Shown: piece by piece, positions 49,838 through 57,115 of the stretch | How positions within the stretch are numbered: position 1 is the stretch's first letter | Layout: every line of letters begins with the position of its first letter | NCBI GenBank assembly: GCA_942493055.1 | Contig: OW818680.1 | Span: 4,154,001 to 4,218,000, forward strand | Source of the DNA: CAIZQW01 sp942493055 | Lineage (GTDB): Bacteria > Verrucomicrobiota > Kiritimatiellia > RFP12 > UBA1067 | Direction: 5' to 3' | Length of the DNA: 64,000 nucleotides | The notes under the pieces: model-generated | The model's database searches: none | Seen by the model: only the letters and a program-made list of their open reading frames with translations | Told to the model about the DNA's origin: nothing | Program-made: the position numbers and the translations under genes

Positions 49838-49873
49838 CGTTCAAAGTCGCATGTCCCACGTCCTCTGTCAGGG

Positions 49874-50710
49874 CTACTGGCTGACCTTGTTGGTGATCAC
49901 GATATCCGTATTGTGCCACGTGATCGGTTCTCCCTTCACGACCGGCTTCTTGATGTGATGCCCAAAGAGAACGGTGCACTGGTCTTCAATGACAAAGTCC
50001 TTTGTCTGCAGTTGAGATTGCGTGAACTGCCTGGCGCCCAAATTGTCATACCCTAATACAACCCCTGCCACGAGATTTGTTTTTGCGACCACGACCTCAA
50101 CGGTGCGCGCGTCCTCGTACGATCGCCCGCCAATCCGTGAAAGATAAACAATGAAGCCCATCAAGAAGATGAGGAATATGCTGAATACGACGCTCGGCAC
50201 CGCAAGGATGACGATCAGCTTCCGGAATGATGAGGCTATGGATGAATTGGTGTCTTCATGATTCATGGTGTTGTTCTCCGTGATGGGCAGATGGGTCTGG
50301 TTGGCGATCTCATTTTTGTTTTTGCTGGAAGGCTCTTTGTTTAATACCGATCGGAACTTTAAATACATGAGCCCCATCTGCGTATATAGGAAGCCAAAAC
50401 ATAAAAGAAATCCAACTAAAATGCAACGTGAGTGCTTGGGTATAGTCGGATGAGTATCAAGCATTCTTAATGCCCTTAAAACATTTACATTGTTCTGAGG
50501 AATGTCGGTGTCAAGTTTCACGTGTTTGATACAGCGCTGAGCTCTATATTCTATGTCGTCTAGGATCGGCCTCGAGTATAAATAGAATAGAAGAGCGGTG
50601 GTCATTAAGGCGCAACCCAAAAAAATACAAAACCAACCATTAAACTTTGCCTTTTTACCTCTGAGCTGGTCATCATCTAAACTAAACAATCTTAGAATCC
50701 ATTTCTTCAT
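49874..50710 (-). CDS. Membrane protein with C-terminal SAF-like domain
   Basis: A 278-residue protein with three to four hydrophobic segments (WFCIFLGCALMTTALLFYLY; CILVGFLLCFGFLYTQMGLMYL; LAVPSVVFSIFLIFLMGFIVYL) and a C-terminal SAF-like domain (VEVVVAKTNLVAGVVLGYDNL ... HHIKKPVVKGEPITWHN), the fold of the CpaB/FlgA N-terminal domain. It may be linked to pilus assembly, but there is no pilus cluster. Its last 12 residues (NTDIVITNKVSQ) are also the tail of the unrelated protein at 51440. Confidence 0.65.
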   Translation of the reverse strand: MKKWILRLFSLDDDQLRGKKAKFNGWFCIFLGCALMTTALLFYLYSRPILDDIEYRAQRCIKHVKLDTDIPQNNVNVLRALRMLDTHPTIPKHSRCILVGFLLCFGFLYTQMGLMYLKFRSVLNKEPSSKNKNEIANQTHLPITENNTMNHEDTNSSIASSFRKLIVILAVPSVVFSIFLIFLMGFIVYLSRIGGRSYEDARTVEVVVAKTNLVAGVVLGYDNLGARQFTQSQLQTKDFVIEDQCTVLFGHHIKKPVVKGEPITWHNTDIVITNKVSQ

Positions 50711-51001
50711 GTTTTTCTCTGTTTTGGGTTGAATGGTGGTTCCCGGTGGGTTTCTATAGCAACCAAGAGTGTGTTCATTTTGTCGCTTGCGGGTAAATAA
50801 AGCAAGGCGAAAAGATTGGATTGCGTGAATATAACTTGGGTTCAGGATGGCCCATAAAGGGATGCGCCGTTTTGAAGTAATTTTGTGGGCTAAAAATATA
50901 CTTTTTCATCTTGCCTTATCCGAAGAAAACCGAGATCATGTTGCAAATCGGGTCGTTATTAGAGTCAACATCGAAGCGTCTAAAAAGATGTCTTTGCAAA
51001 T
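50711..51001. other. Intergenic region without recognised content
   Basis: This 291-nt gap separates two divergent genes and probably holds promoters for both. A few AT-rich words (for example TAAAAATATACTTTTTC near 50892) could be promoter parts, but no confident pair was found. No repeat of the dispersed families is present. Confidence 0.5.
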
Positions 51002-51370
51002 ATGAAAGGTCGTATGACAGGCACACATATTGGTATGTTTCTTTTGTGTTTAGTTGGAGGTTTGGCTGCTCTTTCTGTTCAGGCGGTCTTTCTTCTTCTG
51101 GCTGCAACATTACTGAAGATTGAAAATCGGTCGTTTCTTCGTGCGCTGGGCACGACCGTTCTTGGGTGCATTGCCGCTTTGATCTTCGGGTTGGGGATGG
51201 AAATATTTAGTGTCTGTTGCTTCTTTTTCTTTGGTGCGTTGATCATGGTTCCGTTCTTTAACACCACATATCTCAAGGCGTTTGGTGCAATGCTGATCGC
51301 GTGTGTGATTGGGTTTGTTTTCGGGGTAGCCATTTTTATACTCTTTCTTAAGTTAGTTGTGGGGCTGTAG
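51002..51370 (+). CDS. Small membrane protein of unknown function
   Basis: A 122-residue protein with four hydrophobic segments (IGMFLLCLVGGLAALSVQAVFL; LGTTVLGCIAALIFGLGMEIF; CCFFFFGALIMVPFF; AMLIACVIGFVFGVAIFILFLKLVV). No known family is recognised. It lies between two minus-strand genes with no partner. The even spacing of helices suggests a real membrane protein. Confidence 0.55.
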   Translation: MKGRMTGTHIGMFLLCLVGGLAALSVQAVFLLLAATLLKIENRSFLRALGTTVLGCIAALIFGLGMEIFSVCCFFFFGALIMVPFFNTTYLKAFGAMLIACVIGFVFGVAIFILFLKLVVGL

Positions 51371-51439
51371 TTTTTAAACACAGAGGTCGCCACCTGTGCT
51401 GCACGTCCCAAGGCGCACGTCCCATGTCCCCTATTCTGA

Positions 51440-51476
51440 CTACCGGCTGACCTTGTTGGTGATCACGATATCCGTG
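51440..51476 (-). repeat. Duplicated 3' end shared by two minus-strand genes
   Basis: CTGACCTTGTTGGTGATCAC, GATATCCGTGTTGTGC at 51448-51483 recurs with one change at 49880-49915. Upstream, both sites carry CACGTCC and ATGTCCC words. Confidence 0.75.
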
Positions 51477-51685
51477 TTGTGCAACAGAATAGCCAATGCT
51501 GAAGCGTTTTGACCAGCCAGAAACGCCTGTTCGCGTGCACCTTCCAGTTGCTTCATGTTTGCAATGCAGGCAGTCATCGACGACACTTTCCGAGATTTCA
51601 GGAAGCTTATGGCAATTACAGCCAATAGGAAAATAATTACGACAAGGCTCAACATCCTAAAGAGTATGTCAGTTTTTCCATTCAT
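51440..51685 (-). CDS. Pseudopilin-like fragment with shared C-terminal tail
   Basis: An 81-residue protein. The ATG at 51685 is more natural than 51718, giving MNGKTDILFRML. A hydrophobic helix (LSLVVIIFLLAVIAISFLKS) is followed by ACIANMKQLEGAREQAFLAG, the pattern of PVC type II secretion pseudopilins (CxxNLKQIDGAKEQ), but the rest of a pilin is missing. The last residues LLHNTDIVITNKVSR come from a 36-nt sequence that also ends the gene at 49874. It may be a decayed or recombined gene. Confidence 0.5.
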   Translation of the reverse strand: MNGKTDILFRMLSLVVIIFLLAVIAISFLKSRKVSSMTACIANMKQLEGAREQAFLAGQNASALAILLHNTDIVITNKVSR

Positions 51686-51780
51686 TATGACGGTCTTTCT
51701 CTTAGTTGCTAAGGCCACTGGAATGCCGTCCTTCCCTGAACCCTGAGACCTTGGGTCTCCCAGTTTCGAGTTTCAATCGC

Positions 51781-54700
51781 CTACCGCTTGCTCATCACAA
51801 AGTCGTAGGCGTTCTGGAAGAGGCGCAGCCAGGGCCCTGCTTCGCCCGTGAAGAGGTCATCCGGACGATAGGAGAGCTGCACGGAGCGGAAGCCGCGTTC
51901 AGGATGCGGCATCAGGATCGTGGCGCGTCCGTCTTCGGAGGTGAAGCCTGTCAGCCCAGCCTTGGAGCCGTTCGGATTCCAAGGATAACGCTCGGTCGGC
52001 TGACCGCGTCCATCCACAAAGCGCAGGGATGCGATGGCATTCTTTTCGTCCTGTGCATTCTCGAAGACTGCGAGTCCTTCGCCATGCGCGACTGCGATGG
52101 GCAGTCGTGAACCCGCCATACCCTTGAGCAGCACAGACGGGGAGTCCATGACTTCCAGCGTTGCGTAACGCGCCTCGAACTGTTCGGAGATGTTTCGACG
52201 GAAGGCTGGCCAGTGCTGCGCACCCGGGATGATGCCCTTGAGCTGCGACACCATCTGGCAGCCGTTGCAGACGCCAAGCGTGATCGTGTCAGGCCGTTCA
52301 AAGAAGGTCTTGAACATGGCAAGAAGCTTGTCGTTGTAAAGTACGCTGCGCGCCCAGCCGGAGCCTGCGCCGAGCACATCGCCGTAAGAGAAGCCGCCAC
52401 AGGCCACGAGGCCGTTGAAATCCTTCAGATCCACACGTCCGCTCAGGAGGTCGGTCATGTGTACGTCCACGGATTCAAAGCCCGAAAACGCAAAGGCCGC
52501 GCCCATTTCAACATGTCCGTTTACGCCCTGTTCGCGTAGGATCGCGACGCGAGGTTTGGAAGGGGCTTGGTGCACCAAGCCCTTACTGTCAGGATCAAAG
52601 GTCACCTTGAAGGTCATGCCCGGGTCTTGTTCATCGAGACCGTTGTCGTATTCCTGTTTCGCGCAGTCGGGGTTGTCGCGTAAGGACTGCATGTGGTAGG
52701 TGAGTTCCGACCAGGTGCGGCGCAATTGGCGCAGGGTCATGTCGATGACCACGCTGTTGCCGACCTTGATCTTCAGCACGCGGTCATTCGTCGGCTGTCC
52801 GATCAAGGTGCAGAACGGCGCTTTTGCAAGTCCATGCTTCGCGAGCACCTGCATGACCGCATCAAGCTTGTCCTGCGCGACTTGCAGCACGGCTCCCAGT
52901 TCTTCGTTGAAGAGCGATGCAAGGACCGGGAGGGGCGCAGGCTCTGCGCCCGCGGACGGCGATCCGCCGTCCCTCCCTAATTCCACATTCATGCCGCGTC
53001 CGCCGGAGATGGCCATCTCTGTGAGCGTCACCGCGAGTCCGCCGTCTGAACGGTCGTGGTACGCGAGCAACAGTTTCTGCGAGACGAGTTCCTGGATGGC
53101 TTCGAAGAAGGACTTGAGGAGCGCGGGATCATCCGCATCCGCAGGCTGTTCGCCGACCTGGTTGTAGACCTGCGCCAGCGCGCTGGCGCCGAGGCGGTTC
53201 TTGCCCTGGCCCAGATCAATCAGGAGCAGTGAGCTGCTGCCGGGCTTCAGGTCAGGGGTGAGGGTCTTGCGCACATCCTGGACCGGCGCGAAGGCGGTGA
53301 CGATCAGGCTGAGCGGCGCGACTTGGCGATGCGAGGCGCCCTTGGCATCCTGCCACACGGTGCGCATGGAGAGCGAGTCCTTGCCGACAGGAATGGAGAC
53401 GCCGACCTGCGGACAGAAGTCAATGCCCACAGCCTTGACCGTGTCAAAGAGCTTGGCGTCTTCGCCCTGTTCGCCGCAGGCGCACATCCAGTTTGCTGAA
53501 AGTTTGATGTTGCCGATCGCGCCCACATCTGTTGCCGCGAGGTTGGTCAGCGATTCCGCGACAGCCATGCGTCCAGCAGCCGGGGCGTCGAGCAGCGCGA
53601 TTGGGGTGCGCTCGCCTGTGGCCATGGATTCGCCTGCTGTTGTCTTATAGCCAGCAGTGGTCACGGCGCAGTCGGCCATGGGAAGCTGATAGCGACCGAC
53701 CATCTGATCGCGGTGCACCATGCCAGTCACGGAGCGGTCGGCGATGGTGACGAGGAAGGTCTTGTCCGCAACAGCCGGCAGACGCAACACGCGCAGGAGC
53801 GCATCAGCAGGGGTGACGCCGGAGAAGTCCAGCTTGCGGGAGGCTTCAGTGGTGTGCTTCACATCGCGCAGCATGCGGGGCGGCTTGCCGAGCAGCACGC
53901 GGATGTCCATGTCAATGGGGTTGTCGCTGAAGTGTTCGTCGTGGAGCACGAGCCGCTCATCATCACGCGCCACGCCGATGAAGGCGACCGGGCAGCGTTC
54001 GCGTTCGCAGAGCGCGGCGAAGCGTTCGCGGTCTTCCGGACGGATGGCCAGCACATAACGCTCCTGCGCTTCGCAGCACCAGACCTCCATGGGGCTCATG
54101 GACTTCTCTTCGTTGTGCACGTTGCGGAGTTCGAAGGTGGCGCCGGTCTTCTCGACCAGTTCGGGACAGCCGTTGGAGAGTCCGCCTGCGCCGATGTCAT
54201 GGATGCTCAAAATGGGATTGTCATCGCTGAGCGCGATGCAGGCGTCGATGACCTCCTGGCAGCGGCGTTCGACTTCGGCATTGCCGCGTTGCACCGAGTC
54301 AAAGTCAAGGGCTTCGTCATTGCTGCCGGTCGTCATGGAGGAGGCTGCGCCACCGCCGAGGCCGATGCGCATGGCGGGTCCGCCGAGCTGCACGATGATG
54401 GAGCCGGGGGGCACGTCCTTCTTGTAGACCTGACTGCGGCGGATGTTGCCCATGCCGCCTGCGAGCATGATGGGCTTGTGGTAGCCGCGGAGGCGACCTG
54501 CGACGTCCTCTTCGTAGGTGCGGAAGAAGCCGCAGAGTTGGGGACGGCCGAATTCATTGCCAAAGGCTGCGCCGCCGATCGGACCTTCGATCATGATGGA
54601 GAGGGGCGTTGCCAGGCGTTTGGGAAATTCCGCATACTCTTTTTCCCAGGGCATCTGATAGCCCGGCACATTCAAGTTCGAAACCATGAAGCCTGCGAGA

Positions 54701-55680
54701 CCGGCCTTGGTCTTGGAGCCGATGCCGGTCGCTGCCTCGTCGCGGATTTCACCGCCCACGCCCGTGGCTGCGCCAGGGTAGGGGGAGATGGCAGTCGGGT
54801 GGTTATGCGTCTCGACCTTCATGAGCATATCAACCTGGTCAGGCTCAAAGCGGTAGGTCTTGGTGGCCGTGTCGATGAAGAAGGCCTCAGTCTCGACGCC
54901 TTCCACGACGCCTGAATTGTCCTTGTAAGCGACCAGCGTGCCTTCAGGATGGCAGGCGTGGGTATGCTTGATCATCTGGAAAAGCGACTGGGCCTTCTCT
55001 TCGCCGTCGATAATCCAGTTCGCATTGAAAATCTTGTGGCGGCAGTGTTCCGAGTTCACTTGGCCGAACATCACTAGTTCCGTGTCTGTGGGATTGCGTC
55101 CGGCCTTGGTGTAGCTCTCGAAGAGGTAGCTGATCTCCTCCTCGCTCAAGGCGAGCCCCATGGTGGTGTTCGCCTCCTGCAAGGCGGCGATGCCGCGTCC
55201 CAGCACATCGAACGACTTGCCGCGTGCCGGCGGGCGATGTGCGAAGAAGTCCGACAGATCCACATACACGCCCTCGGTCATGCGGTCATGCAGGGCATTC
55301 AGCACCGGACGCAGCGCTTCAACCGAGACAGGCTTGCCATCCACGGAGACGCAGAAGTGAACGCCACGTTCCACGCGCGTCACCGAGGCGATGCCGCAGT
55401 TATTAAAGATGTCAGTCGCCTTGGAAGACCAGGGGGAGATGGTTCCCTTGCGCGGGGTGACGAAAAAGCCCTCGGCCAGGTTCGCATGACCCGAGGCGCC
55501 GAGCAGGGAGCAGGCGCGCGATAAGGTCTCGCCGTCCAGGTCCTTCTCGATCTCCAGCAGGTAGACAAACCACGCCTCAAGAGTAGTGGTTCCCTGGATG
55601 GTTTCGGATATTTTTTCAACCAACGTGTCGAGTCGGAATTTTGAAAAAGCCTGCACACCTTGCAACATCAACATCTTCAT
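51781..55680 (-). CDS. purL: Phosphoribosylformylglycinamidine synthase
   Basis: A 1299-residue, single-chain PurL (the E. coli protein has 1295). The N-terminal and synthetase domains contain NSEHCRHKIFNANWIIDGEE, MLKVETHNHPTAISPYPGAAT, GGGAASSMTTGSN and SVPVGKDSLSM-like ISIPVGKDSLSMRTVW; the C-terminal glutaminase has the Cys nucleophile in LGVCNGCQMVSQL and PHPERGFRS. It makes FGAM from FGAR, glutamine and ATP in purine synthesis. About residues 898-917 (ELGRDGGSPSAGAEPAPLPV) are encoded by an in-frame palindromic repeat (52928-52985) seen in intergenic cassettes. It is a single-gene unit; a hairpin GGGAGACCCAAGGTCTC follows the stop. Confidence 0.97.
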   Translation of the reverse strand: MKMLMLQGVQAFSKFRLDTLVEKISETIQGTTTLEAWFVYLLEIEKDLDGETLSRACSLLGASGHANLAEGFFVTPRKGTISPWSSKATDIFNNCGIASVTRVERGVHFCVSVDGKPVSVEALRPVLNALHDRMTEGVYVDLSDFFAHRPPARGKSFDVLGRGIAALQEANTTMGLALSEEEISYLFESYTKAGRNPTDTELVMFGQVNSEHCRHKIFNANWIIDGEEKAQSLFQMIKHTHACHPEGTLVAYKDNSGVVEGVETEAFFIDTATKTYRFEPDQVDMLMKVETHNHPTAISPYPGAATGVGGEIRDEAATGIGSKTKAGLAGFMVSNLNVPGYQMPWEKEYAEFPKRLATPLSIMIEGPIGGAAFGNEFGRPQLCGFFRTYEEDVAGRLRGYHKPIMLAGGMGNIRRSQVYKKDVPPGSIIVQLGGPAMRIGLGGGAASSMTTGSNDEALDFDSVQRGNAEVERRCQEVIDACIALSDDNPILSIHDIGAGGLSNGCPELVEKTGATFELRNVHNEEKSMSPMEVWCCEAQERYVLAIRPEDRERFAALCERERCPVAFIGVARDDERLVLHDEHFSDNPIDMDIRVLLGKPPRMLRDVKHTTEASRKLDFSGVTPADALLRVLRLPAVADKTFLVTIADRSVTGMVHRDQMVGRYQLPMADCAVTTAGYKTTAGESMATGERTPIALLDAPAAGRMAVAESLTNLAATDVGAIGNIKLSANWMCACGEQGEDAKLFDTVKAVGIDFCPQVGVSIPVGKDSLSMRTVWQDAKGASHRQVAPLSLIVTAFAPVQDVRKTLTPDLKPGSSSLLLIDLGQGKNRLGASALAQVYNQVGEQPADADDPALLKSFFEAIQELVSQKLLLAYHDRSDGGLAVTLTEMAISGGRGMNVELGRDGGSPSAGAEPAPLPVLASLFNEELGAVLQVAQDKLDAVMQVLAKHGLAKAPFCTLIGQPTNDRVLKIKVGNSVVIDMTLRQLRRTWSELTYHMQSLRDNPDCAKQEYDNGLDEQDPGMTFKVTFDPDSKGLVHQAPSKPRVAILREQGVNGHVEMGAAFAFSGFESVDVHMTDLLSGRVDLKDFNGLVACGGFSYGDVLGAGSGWARSVLYNDKLLAMFKTFFERPDTITLGVCNGCQMVSQLKGIIPGAQHWPAFRRNISEQFEARYATLEVMDSPSVLLKGMAGSRLPIAVAHGEGLAVFENAQDEKNAIASLRFVDGRGQPTERYPWNPNGSKAGLTGFTSEDGRATILMPHPERGFRSVQLSYRPDDLFTGEAGPWLRLFQNAYDFVMSKR
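52928..52985 (-). repeat. Intergenic-type palindromic module inside purL
   Basis: On the plus strand GGGAGGGGCGCAGGCTCTGC, GCCCGC and GGACGGCGATCCGCCGTCC (a 19-nt palindrome) followed by CTCCCT lie in frame in purL. The same words occur together at 56983-57010, 61102-61125 and in changed form at 34010-34032. Confidence 0.85.
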
Positions 55681-55817
55681 AAGCGTAATATCTCCCTACG
55701 GCTAAAATTGAAGGTATATAGATTACCGTTTTAAACCCCTCCAGTCGAGCCACAAAGGCTGTCGGGTGTGATTTTTCTACCTCTAACTCGCACCTGCGCC
55801 CGATTTGCTGATCCCGC

Positions 55818-55846
55818 TTGACTCTGTTCTTGTAATTTTGCATAAA
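55818..55846 (+). promoter_or_regulatory. Putative promoter of the propeller gene
   Basis: TTGACT (55818-55823), 17 nt, CATAAA (55841-55846), 73 nt upstream of the ATG at 55919. Confidence 0.4.
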
Positions 55847-55918
55847 ACGTCTTATCCTCAAAGCTTCATTTTTAATGCTTCGAGTCTGGAGGACTCTAAA
55901 AAAACGGGGAAATAAGCC

Positions 55919-56851
55919 ATGAAGTCGATGTTGAGTATCGTAGGGGTCTTGTTAGCTGTCGGTTGTGTTGCACAGGAGAAGTCTGAATCATTTATGAAGG
56001 GGCGGCGTTTTGCTGTTGGCGATTATTCAGGCAGCAAGGTTGCGATTGTCGAGGCGGACGGCACCATGAGTTGGAGTTTCCCTGCGCCCAATTGTAATGA
56101 CGTGTGGATTCTCCCGGGCGACTCGCTCCTCTTTGTGGCCGGTACAGCGGTCCGCGAAGTGTCGATCGCGGATAAGAAGGTCAAATTCGAGTACACCAGC
56201 AAATCAACGATCTATGGTACGCAACGGCTCGCCAACGGCAACACCTTCGTTGCAGAGTGCACAGGCGCGAAATTGTTGGAAGTCGCCCCGGATGGCAAGG
56301 TCGTCAAGACCTTGGCGTTGGCACCGAAGGACAATGAAAAGGGCAAGGACACGCCGGGCAACGGAGCCTATATGCGAAATGCGCGCGCGCTGCCGAATGG
56401 CCATTACCTCGTCGGACACTATGCCGGAAACCGCGCAGCGGAATATGATGCGGACGGTAAAGAGGTGTGGACAGCCAAGCTCCCCACGGGCGTCCACAGC
56501 GTGGTGCGGCTTCCGAACGGCAACACCATGCTGGCCGGGACGGACAAGGGGCCCACGGGCTTGCGCGAATTTAATCCGGCAGGCGAGGTTGTGTGGAGCC
56601 TGACGAACGAGGATTTGGCGGATAAGCCGCTGAAGTTCACGACTGGCTTTCAGATCCTGCCCAATGGAAACATCCTGCTCACAAACTGGGTCGGCCATGG
56701 ACAATTCGGCAAAGCGCCGCATATCCTGGAGGTCACCCGCGACAAGAAGGTCGTCTGGACCTTCAACGACCATGTGAATTTCAAGACGATTGCCTCTGTT
56801 CAGGTCTTCCCGAAAGAGGGAGAGAAACTGGAAATCATGAATGTGCATTAA
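55919..56851 (+). CDS. Exported PQQ-like beta-propeller protein
   Basis: A 310-residue protein with a signal peptide and possible lipobox (LSIVGVLLAVGCVAQ, Cys near residue 16). Repeated blade motifs of the kind RLANGNTFVAEC, ALPNGHYLVGHYAGNRAAEYDADGKEVWT, RLPNGNTMLAG and ILPNGNILLTNW show a six- or seven-bladed propeller similar to PQQ-like domains, without residues that would establish PQQ binding. It probably binds a ligand or partner at the outer side of the inner membrane. It precedes the sialate O-acetylesterase gene. Confidence 0.8.
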   Translation: MKSMLSIVGVLLAVGCVAQEKSESFMKGRRFAVGDYSGSKVAIVEADGTMSWSFPAPNCNDVWILPGDSLLFVAGTAVREVSIADKKVKFEYTSKSTIYGTQRLANGNTFVAECTGAKLLEVAPDGKVVKTLALAPKDNEKGKDTPGNGAYMRNARALPNGHYLVGHYAGNRAAEYDADGKEVWTAKLPTGVHSVVRLPNGNTMLAGTDKGPTGLREFNPAGEVVWSLTNEDLADKPLKFTTGFQILPNGNILLTNWVGHGQFGKAPHILEVTRDKKVVWTFNDHVNFKTIASVQVFPKEGEKLEIMNVH

Positions 56852-56854
56852 GAG

Positions 56855-57093
56855 TGGAGTGGAATACTGGAATAGTGGAATGTTGGAATGTTGGAATGCT
56901 GGAATGTCGGAATACTGGAATCTTGGAATAATGGGAGAGAAAACCACTGGTCATTGGGAGCGGCGCAGGCCTCTGCGCTACAGGGAGGGACGGCGGATCG
57001 CCGTCTAAGCGGGCGATCCGCCCGCTCTCCCAGAACCAGCATCCAGTTGTGTTCCCCAACATTCCAAAATTCCCATATTCCCATATTCCATTG
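56855..57093. repeat. Inverted octamer cassette, full example
   Basis: Left array: TGGAATACTGGAATAGTGGA, then about eight further octamers of TTGGAATG type to 56936. Right array: TTCCAAAATTCCCATATTCC and ATTCCA (57056-57093), the complementary word. Between them is GGAGCGGCGCAGGCCTCTGC and the palindrome GGACGGCGATCC type (56983-57010). The arms can pair, so the whole cassette may form a long hairpin. It fills the 264-nt gap; no gene. Confidence 0.85.
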
Positions 57094-57115
57094 AAGTTTA
57101 CGAAGGAGTTGAAAG

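Noticed and set aside
53713..54915. 400-residue plus-strand frame inside purL
   Set aside because: It is the antisense shadow of a highly conserved GC-rich gene; composition (His, Ala, Gly, Asp) is that of a reversed frame.
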